From the NCBI GenBank assembly GCA_009829735.1, contig CM020620.1, positions 26,072,951 through 26,136,950 on the forward strand: 64,000 bases of DNA, written 5' to 3'. Positions 54,092-63,460 of the stretch are shown here, one piece after another. The notes under the pieces are model-generated. The model worked only from the letters and a program-made list of their open reading frames with translations, was not told the origin of the DNA and ran no database searches. A program made the translations under genes and the position numbers. This DNA is from Pyropia yezoensis (lineage: Eukaryota > Rhodophyta > Bangiophyceae > Bangiales > Bangiaceae). Within the stretch, counting starts at the first letter, position 1. Each line of letters begins with the position of its first letter.

Positions 54092-54564
54092 TGTGGCGAA
54101 AACCACTCGCACACGCAACACCCAAGTTGGGGAGGTGCGCAGGGGCTGCCTTCCGTGTCGGGGGAACCGGAAGAAGTGCAAGTCGCACACTCGCTATCCC
54201 TGTTGTGGGCCAATCCCCCCACTGACAATCAAAAAGATGGTGTGTGGGCCAACAGTTTCTTGGTCGGGACGGGGAAGCGAGGCCAAGCCCCGCTGTCCCT
54301 CCCCTTATCCCCCCAGGGTCCCCTCAGAATCTCGCCACTCGGAATCTCCCACCCCAGCACCTGCCCACCGGGCCACACGAAAATTCAAGACGATAAATGC
54401 AGAAAACTCTCAAATCCACGTTGGATTTACTACTAAGCTAACTATCCCTAACTTGGGGAATATGGACCCAAATGCAGGTAGAGGAACGGGTCAGGCTGGT
54501 GGCCTGCCGCCCCTTGCATGGCACGTGTTGCCCCCCTGTATTCATTGGGGTCAATACTGCCACA
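54092..54564 (-). repeat. Lone family 3 LTR
   Basis: 473 bp, full length, homologous to the LTRs of C and E. The bases inward of it are gag fragment I rather than a primer binding site, and the flanking 5-mers (CATAT and GCGGG) do not match. It is therefore not a clean solo LTR; rearrangement after insertion is likely. It marks the right end of the nest. Confidence 0.85.
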
Positions 54565-55034
54565 GCGGGAGCACGACTGCGCGGGAGCCTTGGCGCTCGA
54601 TGCCTGCTTGTAGAGCAATGTTTGTGCCTGGTTGACTCGAGGGGAGCTCACAACCACACAAATCCACCTCCAGTTGGCTTCATCATCAGCTGATGTGCCT
54701 CCGCACGGCATCTTCTTGAATCTTTGCTCTCGGGCAGGTCATGATCGCAGCACGTTGTCCCCGGCATGGAGTGAGACCCCGCCCTCGTGCCCCAATTCTG
54801 GGATCTCATTTGCAATGTTCCGCCGGTCGTGTATGTGCGCCGGGTTTCCACAGGTGAAGATCCCCGATGGATGTTGTGCAGCCAATGAGAGTCATCCTGT
54901 GTGCACGACTGATCAAGAATAGCCTGCAGAATTGCATGTTTGCTTCATGATCCCGCATGTCATGGACACAAATTGCACATTCACGACTGCTAGACGTCCA
55001 CTTTTTGGGGGATGCACAATAGTGCGTCCCGTAA
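54565..55034. other. Intergenic, no gene seen
   Basis: 470 bases of lower GC than the rest. I see no coding region or RNA gene. CGTCCACTTTTT at 54995-55006 is repeated inverted at 55854-55865, on the other side of the PIF/Harbinger-like insertion. Confidence 0.5.
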
Positions 55035-55852
55035 GAGCATGTCTATCGGTGGAACCCAAAACCCATACTATTATGGGTTATAGCTCAGATCATGTCTATC
55101 GGTGCACCTATAACCCATAAAAAATAGCTCTGAGCTATCTGCGGGGCCAAATCCGGGCTCGGATAGCGCAGAGGATAGCTCAGAGCTATCCTCTGAGCTA
55201 CTATAGCCAAGCCAATCAGATGGTTCCATCCCAGGAATGAGCGGCGGTGGCACAATTTCTGTTCAGAAGTAAAGAAGAAGTGGCACAACTATGGTCAGAG
55301 TGACACTCGCAACTGCAAAGCCCGCCTGTCCCTCCGTCCAACCCATGGCACTACCCGCCGTCTTCGTTGGAGCTGCGACTCTCGAGTGGCCGCCCCCCCT
55401 TCGCATGTCAGCGAGGACCATGGCATCGTCGGCGGACAGCCCGAGTTCCCCCGCCGTGACTGATCCCATTCCTGAGCCTGCCTCTAAAGCATACTTCGAT
55501 AACAGCCTCCTCCTCGTCATCGTCGCTCAACAGGTGCGTAAATAGGTCGTCCATTGGAAAAAAAACGGGGGGGGGGCGGGGGTAGGGAAGGTCGGAGGGT
55601 GAGACGGGTCACGCAATGACAGGCAGGCAGGGATGTCGGCAGCGATTCACGAGCGTGTGCGTTGTCTCGCCACTCTTCAAACCCTTCAGACTTAGCAAAT
55701 TAAATAGAATTCCACATCAAGTGGCTCTCATTTCGACATGCAAGTCTGCTGAAGACGCCAGGATGGCTCAGGACCGATAGACATGCTCGGAGCTATCGCT
55801 ATAAAAAGTAGCTGAATGGGTATGGGTTTTAGCTCCACCGATAGACATGCTC
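55035..55852. mobile_element. PIF/Harbinger-like non-autonomous DNA transposon (818 bp)
   Basis: The terminal inverted repeats begin GAGCATGTCTATCGGTGGA (19 of 19 identical on both ends, then similar for about 15 more bases). They are flanked by TAA at 55032-55034 and 55853-55855, the 3-bp TWA duplication typical of PIF/Harbinger. The motif CATGTCTATCGGT occurs a second time inside each end (near 55094 and near 55770). The left end also holds a 12-bp hairpin (TATGGGTTATAG and its complement, about 55070-55120) and several AGCTAT palindromes. The interior holds only a short broken ORF, so the element cannot move on its own. Confidence 0.82.
55263..55554 (-). pseudogene. Possible transposase remnant inside the PIF/Harbinger-like element
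   Basis: An ATG at 55554 opens MDDLFTHLLSDDDEEEAVIE, an acidic start of the sort seen at some transposase N-termini, but the frame soon becomes Arg/Gly-rich and stops. An overlapping minus frame (55520-55263) begins MTRRRLLSKYALEAGSG and ends in a hydrophobic stretch. No catalytic motif is present. The link to a transposase rests mainly on location. Confidence 0.35.
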
Positions 55853-56286
55853 TAAAAAGTGGACGTGCACGTGTAGTGATCATGTCAAACATTGGCCACT
55901 GGACCAATCAATCCCGCACTGCACGACCTCTGCACGTCCACTATTTACAATGTCTCGGCATTGCACGCCTTGCGCGCTACCGGATCGACGCCCACAGGTG
56001 CGAGGCACGCTCTGGCGGCGGTGTCTGTCGCCGAGCAGCGGAGCGTACAGCCCCACGTTGTAGCGGCAACGCTCGCTTAACGACAACCCTCCACGGTAAT
56101 GGCTGGAACGAGGGCTTCTCGATGCAGGGAACGATGTGTGTCACTGGGGCGTGTTGTGACACCTCCGCGAGCGGCCGGCGTAAGCGCGCCGCGCAAGTGG
56201 ACCCAGCCAGCCCCAAGTGGGGGGGCGTCTAGTTTAGCGGTTTTGATCGCGTGGCTGGGCCGACTGCCGGTAGCGATGGCCTATAA
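55853..56286. other. Intergenic, no gene seen
   Basis: Short overlapping open frames here carry no motif. A TATAAG at about 56282-56287 just precedes the next open frame and might be a promoter element. Confidence 0.4.
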
Positions 56287-57273
56287 GTGGAGCTCTCGCT
56301 GACCGATCCGTTCTTTAACACTGCTTGCTGGAACGGATTGCCTCTTGTGCCCATCATCAACCCTGGATCATCCCTTTTGTCCTTATCCCCTCATCACGTC
56401 ACCATCACGCTGGTCATGCTCGTCCGCCACCGCCTCTACTTGACGGAGGCGGAGGCCAACGCCAAGCTGCTCTCGCGCATCCCGTCCGGAAAGAGGACGA
56501 ACAGCAAGGTGCCGGCCACGATTGTGGCATATCGCTTCTTGAAGCGCGCCATCTCGCACTTTTACGAGAACCTCGGCAAGGCCGCGGTGAAGTCCTTTGT
56601 GTCATCGATCAAAGACATTACCGACATGGGAAAACAGCTCCCCGTCAAGGGCAGCACGACGCGGACTGTGCTTACGCTCACCTGAGAGGAAGCCGCGCAT
56701 CTACGTCAAGTGGGCCTGTTCATCCATGAGGCCTATGGGAACAAGGCTGTGCTCTCCGGGGCCAGCAACATGTTAACCTCCTTGACGACCAGCGGACAGC
56801 TTGAGGAGGCCGCGGTGGGCAACAATGACAAAACTTTCGTGTGCTTGCTGGCCCACATGGCCTTCGTTGTCACGAAGATGCGCGAGCACCTGCGGTGCCG
56901 AGCGCTCGACGGCTCGGCGCAGGCGCTGACGGACAGTGCCGGTATGAATGAAGGGCACCGTGAGCCATGGCTGCGCGAGCTCATTACGCTAGACGTCGTC
57001 TACTGGCGGCTTCTTGCGGCAAGCAAAGGCCTGGGCCTCATTGACGCGGCTTCACCCTCTCGGGCGGCGGCAGTTCCAAGCCCACAGTTGGTCCTCCAGC
57101 TGAGGCTGCGCGCGGTGCGCCAGTTGCGGCGCCCATTGACGGTGGCAGTGGAATGGAGGCCGCGCCTGCCTGTAGCGGTCCAATGGCGGCTGAAGGTGCC
57201 GAAAGCGCCTTCCTCCCTGCCTCAGCTGCCGCGGCAGTGCCTAGCGCGAGCCGCGGCGCGACTTCGACCATGA
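56287..57273 (+). pseudogene. Unrecognised gene or fragment with one in-frame stop
   Basis: A single plus frame runs from 56287 to 57273 with one TGA at 56683-56685, in a context that would read well with Trp (TLT-stop-EEAAHLRQVGLF). The first ~250 residues look like an ordinary helical protein with balanced composition (YLTEAEANAKLLSRIPSG, FLKRAISHFYENLGKAAVKS, LLAHMAFVVTKMREHLRC). The end becomes Arg/Pro/Ala-rich, perhaps past the true end. I do not recognise the family. It may be a decayed host gene, a gene carried by a transposon, or a gene with an unseen intron over the TGA. Confidence 0.5.
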
Positions 57274-57452
57274 TACCCGGTGGGGGGCCGCTGGAAGGGA
57301 TGGACTAAAGGCAGGCACGCTCGTCTTGGCAGCCAGCCTTCTGCACCGTGCTGCCGCCCGCGCCGCGATATGTCGCGTCCGCGGGAAGCTGCGGGAGGCG
57401 GGTTGCTCTCGGCGACGGTAGGTACTGCCTGGGCGCCTTATTTCTGACCAGC

Positions 57453-57668
57453 CGAGGCTGCAGGGGAGGGTGGCGTGGGCAAGGCACCGAGGGGCCCTGT
57501 CAGGGTGTGTTGGTGCGGGATAGCCGGTGTTGCAGCGGCGGGTGGGTTGCGCAAGGTGACGGGGGGTAACGCTAGGGTGTGCAGGTGCGGAATAGTCGAG
57601 GCTGCAGCGGAGGGTGGGGTGGGCAAGGCGACATGGGGCACCGCCAGGGTGTACGTGTGGGATTGCCG
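57453..57668. repeat. 72-bp minisatellite, three copies
   Basis: Units start at 57453, 57525 and 57597, each 72 bases, beginning CGAGGCTGCAG or a variant and containing GCAAGG and CTAGGGTGTG-like cores; similarity fades in a fourth partial unit after 57669. Because 72 is divisible by three, frames run through it on both strands (57475-57750 plus, 57740-57438 minus), but I see no sign that it is coding. Confidence 0.85.
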
Positions 57669-58632
57669 GGGGCGCAGCTTGGGCGTGTTGTCCTGCGACG
57701 AGGGTATGGCGGGGACAAGCACAAAAACAACAAGGCCCATATGGCTGTGACAGCAGTCGCTTTGTTATCTGTTGTCACACCGCGCCAGCTGCCGCGCCAG
57801 CTGCCGCGCCAGCTGCCGCAGCGCAGCAATCCCAGAACCCTACCCTGCCATGCAAGCCAGTGGCACCGCTAAACGAGTACTAGTGGACTCGTCTCCATTA
57901 GGTCCCTTGATTAAGCCCCACACTCGAGCCTGTGCACAGCGAAACCACGCCGGGGCCCTCTGGGGTCGTTCTCTGGCTTGGCGGTCTGTCTCGAAGCCGC
58001 CCACGTGACAGCGAACTCAACAGTTACGAAAATCCGAGAGTTGAATGCCCACCATGTGTCGACTGGCAACTGCACCCTGCCCGAAATGTCGCATGGTCCG
58101 ATTTGTCAGATCCTGTGACCACGGTGGTGCCTGCCAGAAGAGCGGGGGAGCGCCGCCGGCCAGCTCCGGGAGCTCGCTGGTCGGCGCCGCTGTCTCGCCC
58201 GAGTTGGCCGCGTGTGCCTGCCCGGCTGCCGCCGTCGGTTTCCGCCGCCATCTGCCGCCGTCGTCTGCCGCTGCCCTTGTTTGTCGCTGTCCCCCGCCGC
58301 TGCCGCTAGCTCTAGCGCGCTACGCTCCCGCTACCGTCGTCGCCTCCGCCGCCCTCGACGCCGCCCCCGCCGCCGCCGCTGCCGGCGACGTGCGCGGCGG
58401 GCGGGCGCTTCCCGTCGCGCCCCGTGGCGGGGCGCCCGCCGCGGGCCGGCAGGGCAGCTGTGACGTTCGAGGTGCACCGCGCTTGCCCACCCCCTCGCCC
58501 CCCTCCCCCCACCCCCTCATTCCTCCTCTCTGCCTGGTTTCCTCCCCCGCATCCCTGCCCCTCTCCCCCCACTCCTACCCCCCCATCCCCCCATTCTCCT
58601 TTCTCCACACCCCCACCCGCGCGGCCGCCGCT
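57669..58632. other. Upstream region of the hydrolase gene
   Basis: It contains a 12-bp repeat CCGCGCCAGCTG three times in a row from about 57780 to 57815. An open frame (from 58045) leads into the hydrolase ORF, but its composition (Arg/Ala/Pro, then Pro/Leu/Ser-rich) and lack of motifs suggest 5' untranslated sequence kept open by high GC. No promoter motif is evident. Confidence 0.5.
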
Positions 58633-60534
58633 ATGGAAATGGTCCTCACCGGCGTGCGGGCAGCGTCCCCCTCCCGCTCCCGCCGGTGGCCGCTGCGGCC
58701 GTCGCCGCACCTGCCCCCGCTTCGGCCGTCGCTGACGGCGGTGCGGGCGGCGTGGGAGGCGGCGCTCGCTAGCGGCCTCACCGCGGGGGGGGGGCGCCCG
58801 TGGAGGGGGGGAGCGGGGGGCGAGGAGGGGGGTGCCGCCGCCGACGCTGCCCGCCCGCTGGCCGCCCGCCGCGGCGCGGCCGCGTGCCCGGTGTTGGCGC
58901 CCCACGCGCGGGGGCGGGTTGGTGGCAAGTTGCCGCCCCTGTGGGCCCCCGCAGCAGCCGCAGCGGCCGCTGCGGATGGCGGCGGCAGCGGCGGTGGTAG
59001 TGCCGACATGGCGTCCGGCCGTGGCGGCGGCGGTGGTAGCGGGGACCTGTCCATGGCTGGCCTCCCCCCCCGGCTGGGCTGGGGCATTGGTGGCGGCGGC
59101 CGCGGTGGCCGCGGCGTGGTGATTGACCACGGCCCCGACGCGATTGGCGCTGGCGCCGACGCGGTGGCGCGCCACCGGGCGTGGTACGTGACCAACGCGC
59201 GTGGCCAGCGGCTGTTTGTGCAGCGGTGGCTGCCCCACGGCCCGCCTCGCCGCGTTCGTGGCCTGGTGTACATTGTTCATGGGCTGAATGACCACTCTGG
59301 GCTGTGGTCGGGGGTGGCGGCGAAGCTGGTAGCCGCCGGCTACGCAGTGGTGGCTCACGATTGGCATGGCCACGGACGGTCGGAGGGGGTTCGCGGCTAC
59401 GTAGATGGGGTGGAACAGCTGGTTGGGGACGTGCACACGGTGGTGGCCGCGACGGCGGGCCAGCTGGACGCACTGGAGGGAGGACTGGGGTGCTCCCGCG
59501 GGGATAGGAGGGGGGGCGTCGCTGGCCGCCCCCGCGCGGGGCCGTGGGGCTGGCTTACCACCCCTTGGGGCGACCGCGGCGCTGCCGCGGTCGCCAGGGG
59601 TGCTGCTGGTCCCTGTGCTACTCGGCGCGGACGCCGTGGTGGCCCCCTGGTAGCTCCCCTGCCGCTGCCAAAGTTCCTCCTCGGCCACAGCCTCGGCGGC
59701 GCCGTGGCCGTTCACGCATCGCATGGCGGCGGCGGCGGCAGCGGTGGTGGTGGTGGCGGTGGTGGTGGTGGCAGCGGCGGGAGCAGCGGGGGCGGCGACC
59801 GCGGGGGTCCACCCCTGGCGGGGTCCCCGCCCCCGCGGGTCGGTGGCGGTGTCGTCGACTGGGCGGGCGTCCTCCTCACCGCCCCCGCGGTTGCGGTGCA
59901 CACCAAGCCGTGGCTCCGAGCCGCCGCCCCGCTGCTGGCCACCTTTGCGCCGCTGGCGCCGGTGCAGAATCTGAAGTGGCGGCCGCCGGCACGGGAAGGG
60001 CGTCCGCCACCGCCGTCGGGGGCGCCGGCGCCTGTGGCGGCGGCGCGGGCCACGTCGGCCAGGGGCGGCGGCCGTCCCGCGCCCCACCCGCTGGTGTCCC
60101 CATTCCTGCATCGCCCCGCCTCGAGGGCTGCAGCGGCAGCCATGGCCACGCCTGCCACCGCCCACGTCGCCGGCGTTGACCCTATCACCTCAGCGAGCCC
60201 CGCGGCGCCCGCGCCGCGGCGCCCGCTGCGCGCCCGCTTTCCCCGCCTGCAGCTGCGGCTGCCGGTCAAGGCGAAAACCGGCTACTCCATCCTCCGCTCG
60301 TGCGATGCGCTGATGGAGGGCGCGGCCACCTACTCGACGCCGCTGTGGATTGGCCACGCCGCCCCCGACCCCGTGACCCGCGTGGCGGGCTCGCGCGCGT
60401 TTGCCGCGGCGGTGGGCTCTGAGGACGTGACCCTTTCCGTGTACCCCAAGGGGGGCCATGACTTGGTCACTGGCGAGGGGGGCCATAGGGTGCTGGCAGA
60501 CATGGTTTCTTGGATGCAGCAACGGGGGGGGTAG
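58633..60534 (+). CDS. Monoacylglycerol-lipase-type serine hydrolase (alpha/beta hydrolase)
   Basis: The protein is 633 aa from the ATG at 58633; the frame is open further up to 58045, so the start is a choice. It belongs to the Hydrolase_4/MAGL group, which cleaves monoacylglycerols or lysolipids. Seen: the oxyanion segment VHGLNDHSG (His216-Gly217), family motif AHDWHGHGRSEGVRGYVD, nucleophile elbow GHSLGG (Ser353), Asp579 (HAAPDPVTRV) and His609 (YPKGGHDL). The catalytic core is complete. The N-terminal ~180 residues are Ala/Gly/Pro/Arg-rich and might include an organelle-targeting peptide. Unusual inserts lie before the elbow (about residues 295-345), right after it (a Gly-rich run of about 40 residues) and in the cap region; the usual family length is about 300-350 aa. 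The substrate cannot be told from sequence. Confidence 0.88.
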   Translation: MEMVLTGVRAASPSRSRRWPLRPSPHLPPLRPSLTAVRAAWEAALASGLTAGGGRPWRGGAGGEEGGAAADAARPLAARRGAAACPVLAPHARGRVGGKLPPLWAPAAAAAAAADGGGSGGGSADMASGRGGGGGSGDLSMAGLPPRLGWGIGGGGRGGRGVVIDHGPDAIGAGADAVARHRAWYVTNARGQRLFVQRWLPHGPPRRVRGLVYIVHGLNDHSGLWSGVAAKLVAAGYAVVAHDWHGHGRSEGVRGYVDGVEQLVGDVHTVVAATAGQLDALEGGLGCSRGDRRGGVAGRPRAGPWGWLTTPWGDRGAAAVARGAAGPCATRRGRRGGPLVAPLPLPKFLLGHSLGGAVAVHASHGGGGGSGGGGGGGGGGSGGSSGGGDRGGPPLAGSPPPRVGGGVVDWAGVLLTAPAVAVHTKPWLRAAAPLLATFAPLAPVQNLKWRPPAREGRPPPPSGAPAPVAAARATSARGGGRPAPHPLVSPFLHRPASRAAAAAMATPATAHVAGVDPITSASPAAPAPRRPLRARFPRLQLRLPVKAKTGYSILRSCDALMEGAATYSTPLWIGHAAPDPVTRVAGSRAFAAAVGSEDVTLSVYPKGGHDLVTGEGGHRVLADMVSWMQQRGG

Positions 60535-60976
60535 GGCAGGTCCAAGGTGACTGACAGCGCCCAGCGGAGGCGTTGGGGTGCCGCTGTGCCGCACAGCACG
60601 TGTACATATAAGGTCCGTTGAATAGTAGAGTGTGTGGAGTAGGAGTGACTGTGGCTGAACCCAAAAACCTTTTACATCGTCAGCTTGTGTCACTGCACAT
60701 GCCACAGCTACGAAATGGGCGATGACGCGGCCATCAAAAGAAAACCGTCCAAGAGCAAGCAGAGCCATTGTCATTGCGTGGCGCTCAGTGCTACACAGAG
60801 ACAACCCAGGAACACCGCAGGCGAGTGCCAGTGCAAACAAGGAATCCGTCCACGACAATACAGGGCCCACCCGCCCGCACCTGCAATGCAGTCGAGGGCA
60901 AGAGGAATAAGAGAATAGTATGTCATAGACGCTATCCTACCCCACTGCCTCCCTATACCCAGAAAACACTGCCTCG
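60535..60976. other. Convergent intergenic region
   Basis: 442 bases between the stops of the hydrolase (plus) and the Deg protease (minus). It should hold both 3' ends; I see no certain polyadenylation signal. Confidence 0.5.
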
Positions 60977-63460
60977 TCAAGGGCCGTCACCGTCCCCCCC
61001 CCCACCATTCGGAAGCGGTATTGGAATAAGCAGCCGCTCACGCCCCCCACGACCGCCACCACCACCGCCGCCGCCGCCGCCCCCAGGGAATGGCAACGGC
61101 CGGCCGTCCCCTGATGCCACCGCCGAAAGATCCCCCGTTTTGATCGCAATCTTCATCGCCTTGTCCCCTCCGCGCAGTACCGTCACGTCGACGACCTGGC
61201 CGACTTTGGTCGACTCGACATACGCCAGCACGTCTTTGGCCGAACGAACCGACGCACCGTCAATCGACTGTATGACGTCAAAGCGGCGGATGCCAGCAGT
61301 CGCAGCCGGGCTTTTCGGCACCACACGTACCACTACGGCACCTTCCACCTCGGGGATGACAGACGGTGAGTTGGGGTCCTCGTTGTTGAGCTTGGCAAAC
61401 TCGGGCGTCAGTGTCGTCATCTGGATGCCAACGTAGGCGTGCTGGATTTTCTGGCCCGCCGCCAGTGCTGCCGAGATGCTTGCCGCCCTGTCAATGGGAA
61501 TCGCAAAGCCAATTCCCTCCGCGTTGGCTCGGATGGCCGTGTTAATGCCGACAACCTCGCCAAACTCGTTAACCAATGGGCCGCCCGACTGTAGTGGAGA
61601 AAGGAACAACACACAGCGCGGAGAGAGGAAGCGGCAACACAGCAGCAGCACAGATGACAATGCAAGGGAGCGCAGCACTGTTAGTACATATGTTCCGGTT
61701 CACGCAAAGTGAGCTGGCTGCAGCATGCACTGGTGCTGGGCCTGCACAATAGAGTTTCCATTGAAAGACCCACAGCGCGAAGACCTGCATGGGATGACTA
61801 CGCCAAAGCCATGAGCCAACGCCGTTGGTCAATGCCGGAGACCGGTAGCACAGGGACTCAGGATGAGCAACAGAACGTACATTGCCAGGCTAGCTCCCAG
61901 AAAGCAAAACCGCAACCACACCACACGTCGACATGACAAACAGCAACAACAGGCAGAAACAGACGTAGGGGATAGAGCTCGATACGTTAGTCCACAGTAG
62001 CTCAGCAATCACTAGATATGGTACACATGAATGAACAGTATAGCAGACCCCACAACAGGTACCAGGACATGAACAAGCCGATGCACATACGTTGATCGCT
62101 GCATCCGTCTGGATAAAGTTGAGCCGCTTCTCTGGGATCCCAATCTCCGCCGACGACCGGTTCAGCGACGACACAATTCCGAGCGTGACCGTGTTGTCCA
62201 GCCCCACTGGGTTACCGACGGCAATGACCCAGTCGCCCACCTGCAGGTCAGACGAGACGCCCAGAGGTGCGACGGGCAGGTTCTTGCCCTTGTTGTCAAT
62301 TTTCAGCACCGCAAGGTCCAGCAAGTCGTCCGTGCCCTTGACAGTGGCCGTGTAGGAGCGCCCATCGGTAAGCGTGACAGTGACCTTGTGTGCGCCTTTC
62401 ACAACATGCGCGTTGGTGATAAGGAGCCCTTCGGCCGAGACAATGAAACCGCTGCCTTGGCCGCGCTGCAGCACCGGTGGCTCCCGCGCGTTCTTTCGGA
62501 GCTCGTGCTCAAAGAACTTCTTGAACACTGGGTCCTCAAGAAGCGGAAGGAGGCCCTCGTTGGCCTCTACCGTATGCTCCGTGTCGATACGCACGACGGC
62601 GGGACCAACCGTCTGGACGGCAGCTGTGACAAATGATGCTGAGGCGCGTGCCTTGGGCACCCGCTCCGACGGGGTCACCGCACCAGGGATGCCAACCGGC
62701 TTGCGAGGCAACAGCTCCTCACCCGATGCGCCCTCTTGGCCAATGCTCACGCCAGGCTGGAGCTTCTCAAACAACTGAGGGGGGGGAGGGTGGATGCAAG
62801 GGTTGGGCTCAACGAGAAAGCAAACGCCACAACAAGACAAAAAACGTAGCCACAGAATGTCAGAACTGCACACACACACACGGATTGCGTGCAAACGGAC
62901 GACCGAACACAGTCATCCAGCGCGAGCGCACAGACAAGCTCGCGCAGGCATGCTCCACCGCCAATGTATGAGCTCCCGCCCCCACCGAATAGCCCCACGG
63001 TTGCCCCCCACATGAACTGAACCTCCCAACCCCACCCAATGACGTCGCGGCTCCCCCCCACTACCCACCCCAACATCGCACGCATATCGACACGTACCCC
63101 CTTGCGCTGTGCGCCCTTCACCATTACCACAGGCACCCCCAAGCCCCGCTTGGCAGCCTCTGCACCCGCCTGGGCAACCACCCCCACCCCCTCCCCCGCA
63201 GGGCTGGGAGTCCCGCCCCTATGACGAAGCGGCGACGGGAGCACCAGGCCCAGCAACAGCGCCGCCGCCGCCGCCGCCGCCGACGCCGCGCGCCCACCCT
63301 CCCGGCGCGGCTCCTCGCCGCCACCCGCCATGGCAGTGGGCGCGGTGCCCAGCCGGCGGGGCGAAACCGCCAACGCGGGCGCAGCCGGCGACGCGGCTGC
63401 CCGCCGGTCGCAGGGCATTGCCAGTGGAGGCAGCGGCAGGAAGCCCGGTGGGGTATCCAT
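60977..63460 (-). CDS. Plastid-type Deg/HtrA serine protease, four exons including a 9-nt microexon
   Basis: Proposed exons: 63460-63128, 62774-62091, 61889-61881 and 61588-60977; all introns are phase 0, giving 545 aa. Splice signals seen: GTAATG/CCTCAG, GTATGT/GCTAG, GTACGT/CTACAG. The first donor is the least certain. Exon 1 carries an Arg/Ala/Pro-rich presequence with a hydrophobic AAAAAALLLGLVLPSP stretch, fitting plastid and perhaps thylakoid-lumen import. The protease domain has His234 (TNAHVV), Asp264 (LLDLAVLKI) and Ser343 (GN-SGGPL), and the motifs VGDWVIAVGNPVGLDNTVTL and RSSAEIGIPEKRLNFIQTDA match cyanobacterial HhoA/HhoB. One PDZ domain follows (YVGIQMTTLTPEF, GAVVVRVVPKSPAATAGIR, DVIQSIDG), then a Gly-run tail. 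The likely role is degrading damaged thylakoid proteins. Without the microexon, the residues before the catalytic Ser would be missing. Confidence 0.9.
61881..61889 (-). other. 9-nt microexon encoding Pro-Gly-Asn
   Basis: CCTGGCAAT on the minus strand, preceded by GCTAG and followed by GTACGT. It fills exactly the gap between exon 2 (ending QTDAAIN, donor GTATGT at 62090) and the last exon (starting SGGPLVN, acceptor CTACAG), restoring the family-wide INPGNSGGP. A pyrimidine-rich stretch (TTTTGCTTTCTGG) lies upstream. The flanking introns would be 201 and 292 bases. Confidence 0.85.

Noticed and set aside
54970-55870. Calling the outer CGTCCACTTTTT inverted repeat a second complete transposon
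   Set aside because: Only 12 bases match exactly and no duplication is visible around them; noted as an older inverted repeat only.
58045-58632. N-terminal extension of the hydrolase from the ATG at 58045
   Set aside because: Low-complexity sequence with no motif; it would make an 829-residue protein. The ATG at 58633 is kept, though the true start is unproven.
58312-60165. 617-codon minus-strand frame opposite the hydrolase
   Set aside because: Low-complexity Arg/Pro/Gly shadow of the GC-rich hydrolase gene, with no motif.
61589-61678. Frame upstream of SGGPLVN as coding (ending LSPLQ)
   Set aside because: The hydrophobic Leu/Cys/Ser stretch is intron with a pyrimidine-rich acceptor; using it would put foreign residues before the catalytic Ser.
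62747-62894. Reading the Deg exon upstream into the intron from 62894
   Set aside because: This part is Cys/Pro-rich with no counterpart in Deg proteins, and a clear CCTCAG acceptor lies at 62775-62780.
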